DNA of 64,000 nucleotides from an uncultured Eubacteriales bacterium (GCA_910584745.1 CAJUDG010000009.1:97262-161261); one strand, 5' to 3'; shown: positions 16,302 to 24,969, counted from the first letter of the stretch. Numbers and translations: made by a program. The notes: generated by a model not told the origin, from the letters alone.

Positions 16302-16370
16302 ATGGCCTCCGGCGGCTCGGGGGCTCTGCCCCCAAGACCCCCGCCACCTTTGAAAAGGTGGACGAAACTT
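16302..16370 (-). repeat. GC-rich palindromic intergenic repeat, copy 2
   Basis: Minus-strand reading: AAGTTTCGTCCACCTTTTCA then AAGGTGG, CGGGGGTCTTGGGGGCAGAG, CCCCCGAGCCGCCGGAGGCC. It abuts the polA stop codon. Shares the AAAGTTTCG-CCTTTTCAAAGG left half with copy 4. Confidence 0.85.
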
Positions 16371-18938
16371 TTACCCTTTCGCATCATACCAGGTCCTGCC
16401 TGCGTTGGCCTCGGCCACCATGGGCACGGAGAGGTTTACCGCCTGCTCCATCTCCTCGGTCAGCAGGGCCTTTACCCGCTCCTGCTCGGACTCGGGGCAC
16501 TCCACTATCAGCTCGTCGTGGACCTGGAGTATCATCCGGGCCTGTAGCCCCTCGGATTCAAGCCGCCGGCTTACACGTATCATGGCTATCTTGATGATGT
16601 CCGCCGCCGCGCCCTGGATGGGCATGTTCCTTGCTACGCGCTCGCCGAAGGAGCGCATGTTGAAGTTGCTGCTCTTGAGCTCCGGCAGGTATCTCCTGCG
16701 GCCGAACATGTCCTCAACGTACCCGGTCTCCCGGGCGCTTTCCGCCACGTTCTTCATGTAGGCGTCGACCCCCGAGTAGTTGCGCAGGTACTCTTTGATA
16801 TAGGCGTCCGCCTCTTTGACGCTGACCCCGATGTCCTGGGACAGGGAGTAGGCCCCGATGCCGTAGACGATGCCGAAGTTCACGGCCTTTGCCCGGCTGC
16901 GGAGCTGGGAGGTGATGAGCTCCTGGGGCATGTTGAAGACCCTGGCGGCAGTTGAAGCGTGGATGTCGTGGCCCTGTAAAAAGTCCTCCCGCATGGCGGG
17001 GTCATTGGCCACGTGGGCCAGGACACGGAGCTCTATCTGGCTGTAGTCCGCGTCTACAAGAACACCGCTTTCGGCGGCGAAGAACTTGCGGAGTTCCCGG
17101 CCGATGGGCGTGCGCACGGGGATGTTCTGGAGGTTGGGCTCGGTGCTGGAGATGCGGCCGGTGCGGGTCTCGGTCTGGTTGAAGCTGGAGTGTATGCGCC
17201 CGTCCGGGCCGATGACCTTTAAGAGGCCGTCGCAGTAGGTGGACTTGAGCTTTGCCACCGTGCGGTAGCGAAGTATCTCGTCCACCACCGGGTTCATGGG
17301 GCGCAGGGATTCCAGCACGTCGGCGCTGGTGGACCAGCCGGACTTGGTCTTTTTGCCGTGGGGCAGGCCCAGCTTCTCGAAAAGGGCCTCGCCCAGCTGC
17401 TTGGGGGAGTTGATGTTGAAGTCGTAGCCCACCTGCTCGATGATGGAGTCGTGCAGGCTCTCCACCTCTGTCTGCAGCTTTTCGCCGTACTCCTTTATGC
17501 TCTGGCTGTCCACGTAGAAGCCGATATGCTCCATCTGGGCCAGGACGAAGCTCAGGGGTATCTCGATGTTCTCAAGAAGCTCCCGCTGGTTATTGCCGTC
17601 GATGGCCTTTGAGAGGGCCGCGCATAGACCGGGCATCACCGCCGCGCAGTTGTATTCCTCCTCCTCGAAATCCGGCAGGGGCACGGAGTATTCTGCCGCC
17701 AGCCGCAGCACGTCGTAGCCCGTGGCCGAGGGGTTCAGAAGGTAGGCCGCAAGGGCCGTGTCCAGAGAGACGGACTCTATCTTGCAGCCCATACTGAGGG
17801 CCAGCCGGTGCAGGGGCTTGATGTCGTGGGTGTGCTTTTTTATGAGGGGGTTGGTGAAGAAGGCCAGCAGGAACGCGCTGTCGGGGGTGACGCGCCAGAG
17901 GATGTCCTTGTGGGCGAAGATAAGGGAAAGGAGCTCGCCGGACTTGTCCCAGTGGCAGTAGAAGTAGGCGGCTCCCGCGTCTTCTAAGCGGGCAAGCATG
18001 GGCGCACCGTCGGGGAGCTCTATGACCTCGGGGCGGCCCGCGGCGATGGCTGTCTCCTGGGCGGGTGCGGCGGTGAGGCCGAACTTTTCTATCAGGGAGA
18101 ACAGCTCCAGGCGGACCATTGTACTGCCGGCGCTCTGGGGGTCGCCGGGGGTGGGGACGTATTTTGAGAGGTCCGTCTCGATGGGGGCGTCACGGCGGAT
18201 GGTGCCCAGGTCGTAGCTCATGAAGGCGTTGTCTTTGGAGGCCTCGAGTTTTTTGCGGGCGGCGGGCTTTATCTCGGGGTCGGCGAGGTTCTGGTAGATG
18301 TTCTCCAGGGAGCCGTACTTCTGGACCAGCTCGCCCGCGCCCTTGGGGCCGATGCCCGCCACGCCGGGGATGCAGTCGGAGCTGTCGCCCTGGATGGCCT
18401 TTATGTCTATCATCTGGCGGGGGGTGACGCCGTACTCCTCCATTATCTTCGCCTCGTCAAAGACTGTCACCTGGGGCTGGCCGAACTTGGTGCTCATGAG
18501 CCGGACGGTGGTGGCGGGGGAGACAAGCTGGAGGCTGTCCCGGTCGCCGGTGGCGATGACGCAGGAGCTGCCCTCACGCTCACAGGCGGCGGAGAGGGTG
18601 CCCAGGATGTCGTCGGCCTCCCAGCCCTCGCAGGTAACTATGCGGTAGCCGAGATCCTTCAGGAGCTGCTGGAGGACGGGGAGCTGCTGGGCAAGCTCCT
18701 CGGGCATACCCTTGCGGTTGGATTTGTAGCCGGCGTACTGCTTGTGGCGGAAGGTGGGGGCGCGCATGTCGAAGGCGATGGCCACGGCGTCGGGCTGTGT
18801 CTCGTCGTAGATCTTGCGGAACATGGTGAGGAAGCCGTAGATGCCGTTGGTGAAGTCGCCGGACTTGGTGGAGAGGAGCTTGATGCCGAAGAAGGCGCGG
18901 TTGAGGATGCTGTTGCCGTCGAGGACGAGAAGTTTCAT
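16371..18938 (-). CDS. polA: DNA polymerase I
   Basis: 855 residues from the ATG at 18938 (GGAGTG upstream; the in-frame ATG 39 bases earlier has no binding site). Order: 5'-nuclease domain about 1-290 (KLLVLDGNSILNRAFFG; VIATGDRDSLQLV), a 3'-5' exonuclease-like domain about 300-470 that lacks obvious DxE proofreading motifs, as usual in Firmicutes, and the polymerase domain: motif A DADYSQIELRVLAH, motif B RSRAKAVNFGIVYG, motif C LQVHDELIVECP. Acts in Okazaki fragment processing and repair. Flanked on both sides by the GC-rich repeat. Confidence 0.97.
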   Translation of the reverse strand: MKLLVLDGNSILNRAFFGIKLLSTKSGDFTNGIYGFLTMFRKIYDETQPDAVAIAFDMRAPTFRHKQYAGYKSNRKGMPEELAQQLPVLQQLLKDLGYRIVTCEGWEADDILGTLSAACEREGSSCVIATGDRDSLQLVSPATTVRLMSTKFGQPQVTVFDEAKIMEEYGVTPRQMIDIKAIQGDSSDCIPGVAGIGPKGAGELVQKYGSLENIYQNLADPEIKPAARKKLEASKDNAFMSYDLGTIRRDAPIETDLSKYVPTPGDPQSAGSTMVRLELFSLIEKFGLTAAPAQETAIAAGRPEVIELPDGAPMLARLEDAGAAYFYCHWDKSGELLSLIFAHKDILWRVTPDSAFLLAFFTNPLIKKHTHDIKPLHRLALSMGCKIESVSLDTALAAYLLNPSATGYDVLRLAAEYSVPLPDFEEEEYNCAAVMPGLCAALSKAIDGNNQRELLENIEIPLSFVLAQMEHIGFYVDSQSIKEYGEKLQTEVESLHDSIIEQVGYDFNINSPKQLGEALFEKLGLPHGKKTKSGWSTSADVLESLRPMNPVVDEILRYRTVAKLKSTYCDGLLKVIGPDGRIHSSFNQTETRTGRISSTEPNLQNIPVRTPIGRELRKFFAAESGVLVDADYSQIELRVLAHVANDPAMREDFLQGHDIHASTAARVFNMPQELITSQLRSRAKAVNFGIVYGIGAYSLSQDIGVSVKEADAYIKEYLRNYSGVDAYMKNVAESARETGYVEDMFGRRRYLPELKSSNFNMRSFGERVARNMPIQGAAADIIKIAMIRVSRRLESEGLQARMILQVHDELIVECPESEQERVKALLTEEMEQAVNLSVPMVAEANAGRTWYDAKG

Positions 18939-18969
18939 TGTGCACACTCCTTTGGGAGGATAAAGTTGC

Positions 18970-19050
18970 GCGGTCAAGGGGCGTTAGGCCCCTTGTGGGG
19001 GTCTCGGGGGCAAAGCCCCTGAGCCGCCGGAGGCTGTAAATGTACTAAAA
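18970..19050 (+). repeat. GC-rich palindromic intergenic repeat, copy 3
   Basis: GCGGTCAAGGGGCGTTAGGC then CCCTTGTGGGGGTCTCGG, GGGCAAAGCCCC and GAGCCGCCGGAGGCTGTAAATGTACTAAAA. Lies between polA and dusB. Confidence 0.85.
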
Positions 19051-19068
19051 ATATACCTATACAAAGAA

Positions 19069-19092
19069 ACCCCGGAGTGCCGTCTCCGGGGT
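19069..19092 (-). terminator. dusB terminator
   Basis: Stem ACCCCGGAG (19069-19077) with CTCCGGGGT (19084-19092), followed on the minus strand by TTTCTTTG. Confidence 0.75.
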
Positions 19093-19160
19093 GAAGCCTT
19101 GCGCTTTACGAGTATATTTTAACACATATAAAGCGAAAATGCAAGGGTAATTTTGGCAAT

Positions 19161-20147
19161 TTATTCTTTCTGGAGGGACGCTCTGTACACGTCCTCGATG
19201 AGCCGGTCCAGGTCCTCCATGGTTCTAAGCTCCCCGGCCCGCCGCCGGAACTCAGCCGCGCCGCGCATACCCTTTAAGTACCAGCCCACGTGCTTGCGGG
19301 CCTCGCGCATGGCCCGGGGCTCGGTCTTGTACTGGCACATGAGGGCGATGTGCCTGCGCATGGTGAGGAGCCGCTGGGAGAGGGGCGGGGGCGGCATGAT
19401 GAGGCTCAGGTCCTGGAGGTGGGCGTTTATGTCACGGAAGACCCAGGGGTTCCCAAGGGCGGCGCGGCCTATCATGAGCATGTCGCAGCCGGTCTCGCTG
19501 AGCATACGGCTGGCGGAGAGGGGGTCCGTCACGTCGCCGTTGCCGATGACCGGGATGGAGACGGCGTTTTTTACGGCCTTGATGACGGACCAGTCGGCCT
19601 GACCGGAGTAGAACTGCTGGCGGGTGCGGGCGTGGACGGCTATGGCGTCGGCCCCGGCGGCTTCGCAGATCTTGGCGGTCTCGACGGCGTTTATGTGCTC
19701 CGGGTCCCAGCCGGAGCGTATCTTGACGGTCACGGGCAGGCCGAAGGGGCTTACGGCCTCTTTTACGGCGCGGACTATCTCGCCGCACTTATGGGGGTCC
19801 TTTAGAAGGGCGCTGCCCGCGCCGGAATTCACTATCTTTGGGACCGGGCAGCCCATGTTTATGTCGATTCCCGCCGGGGATAGGGCGGCCATCTTCCCGG
19901 CGGCGCGGGCCATGCAGGCGGGGTCCTCGCCGAATATCTGGATGAACACGGGGCCCTGGTCGTGGGAGAGGCTTGCTAGCTCAAGGCTCTTGCGGTCGTT
20001 AAAGTCCAGGGCCCGGGAGCTTATCATCTCGGCGACGGTATAGGCCGCGCCGATGTCCGCGCATATCCGCCGGAAGGCCGCGTCCGTGACCCCGGCCATG
20101 GGGGCCAGGGCGGCGGGTCCCTTTATCTCAAGGCTTCCTATTTTCAA
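19161..20147 (-). CDS. dusB: tRNA-dihydrouridine synthase B
   Basis: 328 residues, a normal Dus length. FMN-binding TIM barrel motifs: LAPMAGVTDAAFRRI near 15-30, INMGCPVPKIVNSGAGSALL with the catalytic cysteine near 100, VKIRSGWD, HARTRQQFYSGQADW near 170, IPVIGNGDV and MLMIGRAALGNPW. The C-terminal helical domain follows. Reduces specific uridines in tRNA D-loops with NADPH. Single gene with its own terminator. Confidence 0.96.
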   Translation of the reverse strand: MKIGSLEIKGPAALAPMAGVTDAAFRRICADIGAAYTVAEMISSRALDFNDRKSLELASLSHDQGPVFIQIFGEDPACMARAAGKMAALSPAGIDINMGCPVPKIVNSGAGSALLKDPHKCGEIVRAVKEAVSPFGLPVTVKIRSGWDPEHINAVETAKICEAAGADAIAVHARTRQQFYSGQADWSVIKAVKNAVSIPVIGNGDVTDPLSASRMLSETGCDMLMIGRAALGNPWVFRDINAHLQDLSLIMPPPPLSQRLLTMRRHIALMCQYKTEPRAMREARKHVGWYLKGMRGAAEFRRRAGELRTMEDLDRLIEDVYRASLQKE

Positions 20148-20171
20148 GGGCGGGTCCTCCTTTGCTTTATG

Positions 20172-20201
20172 TTGACAGAATTATACAATATAGGTTATAA
20201 T
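20172..20201 (+). promoter_or_regulatory. Promoter of the small toxin-like gene
   Basis: TTGACA (20172-20177), 18 bases, TATAAT (20196-20201): both hexamers are consensus. Transcript start expected near 20208, leaving a leader of about 40 bases before the ATG at 20249. The leader can fold (TACTCCGCAAGCGGAG, 20220-20235). Confidence 0.8.
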
Positions 20202-20239
20202 GTGTCTGCTTGCCCCGCCTACTCCGCAAGCGGAGAGGG

Positions 20240-20273
20240 GGTGAAAAGATGCAAGAGGCAATGTTATCTTTTG
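20240..20273 (+). repeat. Direct repeat A, over the toxin ribosome binding site and start
   Basis: GGTGAAAAGATGCAAGAGGC followed by AATGTTATCTTTTG. It matches repeat B at 20395-20425 except for one substitution, three missing bases and small changes in the middle. Repeat A covers the end of the ribosome binding site, the ATG and the first eight codons. Confidence 0.8.
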
Positions 20274-20347
20274 TGATGGCTGTCGCAGTAAATGTAGCAT
20301 CGCACTACATAATCAAGTGGCTTGACAGCCTGAAGGGCGGCAAGTAA
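20249..20347 (+). CDS. 32-residue hydrophobic peptide, Fst/TxpA-like type I toxin candidate
   Basis: A 32-residue peptide beginning MQEAMLSFVMAVAVNVASHY, with a single membrane helix (about 4-22) followed by KWLDSL and a basic tail GGK. Ribosome binding site GAGGGGGTGA. Size and layout match plasmid/chromosomal Fst and related membrane toxins: short N-terminus, one helix, charged C-terminus. The surroundings strengthen this: a consensus promoter, a shared terminator at 20356-20391, a converging promoter at 20433-20461, and a copy of the start region inside the opposing transcript. Predicted action is membrane damage when the antisense RNA is lost. Toxicity itself is inference. Confidence 0.75.
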   Translation: MQEAMLSFVMAVAVNVASHYIIKWLDSLKGGK

Positions 20348-20355
20348 GCCTAAAT

Positions 20356-20392
20356 GAACCCCCGGAGAGTGGCTTCTCCGGGGGTTCGCTTT
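20356..20392. terminator. Shared terminator of the convergent toxin and antisense transcripts
   Basis: Perfect 13-bp stem GAACCCCCGGAGA (20356-20368) with its complement at 20375-20387, followed by GCTTTTT on the plus strand. The T-run on the minus strand is weaker (TTCATTT). Confidence 0.8.
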
Positions 20393-20394
20393 TT

Positions 20395-20425
20395 GGTGAA
20401 AACATGCAAGAAATATTATCTTTTG
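20395..20425 (+). repeat. Direct repeat B, inside the antisense RNA gene
   Basis: GGTGAAAACATGCAAGAAAT followed by ATTATCTTTTG, a close copy of repeat A. It is not followed by a useful open frame, so its likely job is in the opposite strand RNA. Confidence 0.8.
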
Positions 20426-20432
20426 CACCAAC

Positions 20433-20461
20433 ATTATACCACGCCCGCCCGGAAAATGCAA
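20433..20461 (-). promoter_or_regulatory. Promoter of the antisense RNA
   Basis: Minus strand: TTGCAT (20456-20461), 17 bases, TATAAT (20433-20438). It lies just after the yfbR stop codon and points toward the toxin gene. Confidence 0.7.
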
Positions 20462-20476
20462 GCAGTAAATCAAGAA

Positions 20477-21124
20477 TTATTCCAGCGCCTTGGAAAAGAA
20501 CATTTGGGAGTCCTCCGATACCTTTACACCGGCGGTTGTGGAGTAGTTCTGCTCGTCAAGGGTCAGGCCGTAGCTGGGCAGGAACTCCTCCATAAAGTAT
20601 TTTGCCTCGGGCAGGTCCATGTCACGAAGGAGCTTTAAGGTGCTGCGCTCGGCCTCGCGGAAGTCCTGGTTGCCGGAGAGGCGCTCCTCTATGCACTTTA
20701 TGGCGGCGGAGATGCGGTCGGCGGCCTTTATAAGGGGCCGCAGTTCCTCGTCCCCGGGGGCGGACATGGTCATGAGCTCACGGTAATAGGGCCGCAGCTC
20801 CTCGGGCAGCAGGGACACAAGGCGCTCTACCGCCAGGGTCTCAACCTCTGCATAGGCCTTTCTGATATCCTCGGAGTGGTATTTCACCGGGGTGGGCATA
20901 TCCCCGGTGATTATCTCGGAGGCGTCGTGGAGAAGGGCCAGGGCCGCCGCCCGCTGGGGGTCGCAGCTTCTGCCGAATTTTTCGTTGCCGATGACGGCCA
21001 GGGCGTGGGCAACTATGGCCGTCTCCAGAGAGTGCTCGGAGAGGTTCTCGCTGCGGGTGTTGCGCATAAGGCCCCAGCGGTTTATGTACTTCATGCGGGA
21101 GAGCATGGCGAAAAAATGGTACAT
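20477..21124 (-). CDS. yfbR: HD-domain 5'-deoxynucleotidase, YfbR type
   Basis: 215 residues. YfbR features: MLSRMKYINRWGLMRNTRSE at the start, SEHSLETAIVAHAL with the first His, LLHDASEIITGDMPTPVKYH with the HD pair and the D(M/L)PTPVKY signature, and AADRISAAIKCIEERL near 140. The enzyme dephosphorylates deoxynucleoside monophosphates. Monocistronic, with its own promoter at 21157-21186. Confidence 0.88.
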   Translation of the reverse strand: MYHFFAMLSRMKYINRWGLMRNTRSENLSEHSLETAIVAHALAVIGNEKFGRSCDPQRAAALALLHDASEIITGDMPTPVKYHSEDIRKAYAEVETLAVERLVSLLPEELRPYYRELMTMSAPGDEELRPLIKAADRISAAIKCIEERLSGNQDFREAERSTLKLLRDMDLPEAKYFMEEFLPSYGLTLDEQNYSTTAGVKVSEDSQMFFSKALE

Positions 21125-21156
21125 CTGAAGGCTCCTTTCACCATTATGGGAACTTC

Positions 21157-21186
21157 ATTATAGACCATTTTGCGGGAGCCTGTCAA
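21157..21186 (-). promoter_or_regulatory. Promoter of yfbR
   Basis: Minus strand: TTGACA (21181-21186), 18 bases, TATAAT (21157-21162). Confidence 0.7.
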
Positions 21187-21276
21187 TATAGGGCGAAGGA
21201 AGAAAACAAAAAAGACTTCCCCCCGGCTGAAGATTGTGGTATAATATGGTAATAATACGTTTACGAGGTTGATACT

Positions 21277-23979
21277 ATGGCGATACAGACCGCAAAAAAG
21301 ACCGGCTGGAGGGAGAACTATTTCCTGAAGGCCTTTCTGCTGGGGCTGGGGCTCAGCTTTGTGATATTCCTGCCGTTTATTATAGTGGACGGCGGGCGCT
21401 TCCTGTTCTACGGCGACTTCAACGTGCAGCAGGTGCCCTTTTACCGCCTTGCCCACGACGCCATACGGTCGGGAGAGTGGGGCTGGAACAGCCGCACGGA
21501 CCTGGGGGCGAACTTTATAGGCTCGTACTCCTTCTATCTTCTGGGAAGCCCCTTCTTCTGGCTGACCATACCCTTCCCCTCGGAGTGGGTGCAGTTTCTG
21601 ATGGGCCCGCTGCTGATTTTAAAATTTGCCTGCGCGTCCCTTACCGGATATATCTATATCCACCGCTATACAAGGAACAACGACTCGGCCCTTATCGGCG
21701 CGGTGCTGTACGCCTTCTCGGGGTTCTCCGTGTATAATATCTTCTTCAACCACTTCCACGAGGCCATCATATTCTTCCCCCTGCTGCTCGCGGCCCTGGA
21801 CGAGTATATGTATAAGCGCAGGAGGGGCGTTTTCGCCCTGGCGGTGTTTGCCTGCTGTTTTGTTAACTATTATTTCTTTGTGGGCATGGTCACCTTTACG
21901 CTCATCTACTTCTTCCTGCGGCTTATTGCGGGCAGCTGGCGGATAAGCTTTCGGGATTTTCTGCTTTTGGCGCTGGAGGCTGTGCTGGGGGTGGCGCTGT
22001 CGGGGGTGCTGCTGCTGCCGTCGGTGCTGGCGGTATTGCAGAACAACCGGGTATCCAACCCCGTAAACGGCTGGAACGGGGTGCTCTATAACCGCAACCA
22101 GCGGTACATGCACATAATCGAGTGCTTCTTCTTCCCGCCGGACCTGCCCGCCCGGCCCAACTTCACGCCGGATTCGGAGTCCAAATGGTCGTCCCTTGGG
22201 GCGTGGCTGCCGCTTTTCGGCATGACCGGCGTTATCGGCTGGCTTCAGCTTCGCAAAAAGCACTGGCTGAAAAAGATGCTCTGGGTGCTGTTCACGATGG
22301 CCCTGGTGCCGTTTCTGAACGCTGCCTTCCAGATGATGAACTCGGCCTACTACGCCAGATGGTTCTATATGCTGACGCTTATGATGGCCCTTTCGACGGT
22401 GCTGGCCCTTGAGAACGAGCGGGTGGACTGGAAGAGGGCCATAACCTGGAACTTCACGATAGTCATAGCCATCGCCGGGGTCATCGGCTTTATGCCGGTA
22501 AAGGAGACCGTGGACGGCGTTGAGAGCTGGGACATGGGGCTGATGGACTATCCCACCCGGTTCTGGAGCTATGTGGCCGTCTCCCTTTTATGCTTGGGGC
22601 TGGTGGTGTTCCTGTTCCTGTTCTGCAAAAGCAGAAACGCCTTTAAGAAAGGGACCTTCTGGTGCCTGTCAATAGTGACGGTGTTCTATTCCATCTTCTT
22701 TATATCCCTTGGAAAGACCCAGTCGGACTATACCTGGGACCACCTTATCCCATATGAGCTCAACGGCGGGGCAAACGTGCCCATAACCGACTGGCAGGCC
22801 TGCCGGTCGGACTTCTACGAGTCCATGGACAACGCGGCCATGTTCTGGCAGGTACCCAGCATACAGGCCTTTCACAGCATTGTGCCCGGGTCCGTTATGG
22901 AGTTTTACGACTCCATAGGCGTGCAGAGGGACGTGGGCTCGAGGCCGAAGACCAGCCATTACGCCATAAGGGGGCTGCTGTCGGTGAGGTGGCTGTTTGA
23001 CGACGACTCTGACACGGAGTATTTTGCCGGCAGCGAGATGGACGACCCCGCCATGTCCGGCTGGGCCTATTACGGCAACGCCAACGGGTACGATATATGG
23101 GAGAACGAGTTTTATGTGCCCATGGGCTTTACCTATAAGTATTATCTGCCCAGAAGCGAGTATGAGGAGCTTACGAAGGGCAGCGACACCTCCGTGGGGC
23201 AGAGGGAGCTGTCAATGCTGCGGGCGCTGATAGTGGAGGATGAGGACGTGCCGAAGGTGGAGGAGCTTCTGACGCTTCTGCCCGAGGAGCTGCGCCACTT
23301 CAGCGAGCGGAACTATATGGACGACTGCCTTGAGCGGGCGGCGGGGGCCTGCAAGGCCTTCGGGTATAACAGCCCCGGCTTCTCGGCGGAGATAGACACC
23401 GGCGGGGACCAGCTGGTATTCTTCAGCGTGCCCTATGAGCCCGGCTGGAGCGCCCGGGTCAACGGACATGAGGCGGAGATACTCCGGGTGAACGTGGGCT
23501 TTATGGCCGTGGCGGTGCCCGGGGGTGAGAGCGTGCACATCGACTTTACCTACTCCACGCCGGGGCTGACGGCGGGCATAGCCATGACGGTGATAGCGCT
23601 GATGGGGCTGATAGCGTACCTTGCCGTAATGAAGCGTATGCCAGAGCCAGGGAGGCCCAGGTACCCGAAGCTCATGCGGGCGGGCAGCGTCCCAGGCTGG
23701 GCAAAGAAGAACGATGTGGCGGCCCAGAGGCCCATAAGGCTGAGGCGCAAGCCAAAGCGGCGGGCGGCCCTGCCCAAGGCGGCGCCGGCGCCGCAGGGAG
23801 CTCCCGCCCGGCCCGAGCCGCCCAGGGAGGAGGAGAAGCGGGAGCAGGCCCCAAGGAAGCTCCAGCCCAGGCCCTGGCCCCAGTTCGACGAGCCGGAGCC
23901 CGGGGAGCCGGAGGACGTGATGGAGATGGACGAGCCGGAGGAGGCCGTTGAGACTGAGCAGAAGGAGGACGTGGAATGA
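21277..23979 (+). CDS. YfhO-family polytopic membrane protein
   Basis: 900 residues. Residues 20-500 hold about a dozen membrane helices with the YfhO opening FYGDFNVQQVPFYRLAHDAI and NSRTDLGANFIGSYSFYLLG. Then come a long extracellular domain (about 500-770), a final helix (TAGIAMTVIALMGLIAYLAV), and a cytoplasmic tail of about 110 residues very rich in Pro, Glu, Arg and Lys, unusual for the family. YfhO proteins are GT-C-fold relatives linked to glycosylation of lipoteichoic acid or other wall polymers. The gene overlaps by four bases the GT2 gene that probably supplies its lipid-linked sugar. Confidence 0.85.
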   Translation: MAIQTAKKTGWRENYFLKAFLLGLGLSFVIFLPFIIVDGGRFLFYGDFNVQQVPFYRLAHDAIRSGEWGWNSRTDLGANFIGSYSFYLLGSPFFWLTIPFPSEWVQFLMGPLLILKFACASLTGYIYIHRYTRNNDSALIGAVLYAFSGFSVYNIFFNHFHEAIIFFPLLLAALDEYMYKRRRGVFALAVFACCFVNYYFFVGMVTFTLIYFFLRLIAGSWRISFRDFLLLALEAVLGVALSGVLLLPSVLAVLQNNRVSNPVNGWNGVLYNRNQRYMHIIECFFFPPDLPARPNFTPDSESKWSSLGAWLPLFGMTGVIGWLQLRKKHWLKKMLWVLFTMALVPFLNAAFQMMNSAYYARWFYMLTLMMALSTVLALENERVDWKRAITWNFTIVIAIAGVIGFMPVKETVDGVESWDMGLMDYPTRFWSYVAVSLLCLGLVVFLFLFCKSRNAFKKGTFWCLSIVTVFYSIFFISLGKTQSDYTWDHLIPYELNGGANVPITDWQACRSDFYESMDNAAMFWQVPSIQAFHSIVPGSVMEFYDSIGVQRDVGSRPKTSHYAIRGLLSVRWLFDDDSDTEYFAGSEMDDPAMSGWAYYGNANGYDIWENEFYVPMGFTYKYYLPRSEYEELTKGSDTSVGQRELSMLRALIVEDEDVPKVEELLTLLPEELRHFSERNYMDDCLERAAGACKAFGYNSPGFSAEIDTGGDQLVFFSVPYEPGWSARVNGHEAEILRVNVGFMAVAVPGGESVHIDFTYSTPGLTAGIAMTVIALMGLIAYLAVMKRMPEPGRPRYPKLMRAGSVPGWAKKNDVAAQRPIRLRRKPKRRAALPKAAPAPQGAPARPEPPREEEKREQAPRKLQPRPWPQFDEPEPGEPEDVMEMDEPEEAVETEQKEDVE

Positions 23980-24950
23980 ACCCCACCGTATATTTTGTGA
24001 TACCCTGCTATAACGAGGAGGAGGTGCTGCCGGAGACCGTGCGGCGGCTGACGGAGAAGCTGGACGCTATGAGGGAGAGCGGCCTTGCGGATGAAAAGAG
24101 CCGTATGCTCCTGGTGGACGACGGCAGTAAGGACAGGACCTGGGAGATCATCTCGGGGCTCAATAGGGAGAACCCCTATGTGGAGGGGGTGAAGCTGGCC
24201 CATAACCGGGGGCACCAGAACGCCCTTTTGTGCGGGCTGATGACGGCCAGGGAATACTGCGACTGTGCCATAAGCCTGGACGCGGATTTGCAGGACGACG
24301 TGGACGCTCTGGACAAGTTCGTGGAGAAGTACCTCGAGGGCTGCGACGTGGTCTATGGGGTCAGGAACAAGAGGGAGACGGACACATGGTTCAAGCGCAC
24401 CACCGCCGAGGGGTTCTATAAGGTGATGAAGCTTTTGGGCGTTGATATAGTGTTTAACCATGCGGACTACAGGCTTATGAGCAAAAGGGCGCTGGAGGGC
24501 CTCAGTGAGTATAAAGAGGTGAACCTGTTTTTAAGGGGCATAGTGCCGCTTATCGGCTATAGGAGCGACTATGTGTATTATGACAGGCACGAGCGGTTTG
24601 CGGGGGAGAGTAAGTACCCGCTCAAGAAGATGATAGCCTTTGCTCTTGACGGCATCACAAGCTTTAGCGTGAAGCCCCTAAAGCTCATATCGAACTTTGG
24701 CATACTCATCTCGATACTCAGCGTATTTGGGCTGCTGTATGCCCTGATATCCTACTTTTTGGGCCTTGCCGTGTCCGGCTGGACGGCCATCGTCTGCTCT
24801 ATCTGGCTTCTGGGGGGCTTGCAGATGCTCTGCCTTGGCGTTGTGGGCGGGTATATCGGGAAGATATACAGCGAGGTCAAGGCCCGGCCACGGTATAGGG
24901 TGGAGGAGCATTTGAGAAATACGGAAAAAACCCTTGACAAAGGGGAGTAA
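23976..24950 (+). CDS. GT2 glycosyltransferase, polyprenyl-phosphate sugar synthase type
   Basis: 324 residues. GT-A domain: VYFVIPCYNEEEVLPETVRR near 4-23, LLVDDGSKDRTWEII, and ISLDADLQDDVDALDKFVEK with the DxD-like metal site near 98. Two C-terminal membrane helices (about 228-295) as in GtrB/DPM1-like enzymes. It likely transfers a sugar from a nucleotide donor to undecaprenyl phosphate on the inner face; the YfhO partner would use it outside. Starts with ATGA overlap with yfhO, so the two are translationally coupled. Confidence 0.88.
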   Translation: MNPTVYFVIPCYNEEEVLPETVRRLTEKLDAMRESGLADEKSRMLLVDDGSKDRTWEIISGLNRENPYVEGVKLAHNRGHQNALLCGLMTAREYCDCAISLDADLQDDVDALDKFVEKYLEGCDVVYGVRNKRETDTWFKRTTAEGFYKVMKLLGVDIVFNHADYRLMSKRALEGLSEYKEVNLFLRGIVPLIGYRSDYVYYDRHERFAGESKYPLKKMIAFALDGITSFSVKPLKLISNFGILISILSVFGLLYALISYFLGLAVSGWTAIVCSIWLLGGLQMLCLGVVGGYIGKIYSEVKARPRYRVEEHLRNTEKTLDKGE

Positions 24951-24962
24951 ATGGCGTATAAT
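24934..24962 (+). promoter_or_regulatory. Promoter of the infC-rpmI-rplT operon
   Basis: TTGACA (24934-24939), 17 bases, TATAAT (24957-24962), both consensus. The -35 lies inside the end of the glycosyltransferase gene. Confidence 0.85.
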
Positions 24963-24969
24963 ACCAGAG

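Larger units (their letters stand above)
20350..20426 (-). ncRNA. Candidate antisense antitoxin RNA (RNAII-like)
   Basis: Predicted from the minus-strand promoter at 20433-20461, starting near 20426 and ending at the shared terminator, about 75 nt. Its 5' third is the complement of repeat B and therefore nearly complementary to the toxin ribosome binding site and start codon; its 3' part is complementary to the toxin mRNA terminator. This is the arrangement of RNAII in the par locus of pAD1. If the terminator leaks, the RNA would also cover the toxin gene. Confidence 0.6.

Noticed and set aside
19021..19092. Separate terminator for polA at this site
   Set aside because: polA reads away from here; the hairpin is correctly placed only for dusB.
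20401..20595. Plus-strand frame starting MQEILSFAPTLYHARP downstream of the toxin gene
   Set aside because: The resemblance to the toxin start comes from direct repeat B; the rest has no membrane helix and runs antisense to yfbR.
23550..24461. A 303-codon open frame on the minus strand under the YfhO and glycosyltransferase genes
   Set aside because: It is the antisense shadow of two genes with clear family motifs; no ribosome binding site or recognisable domain.
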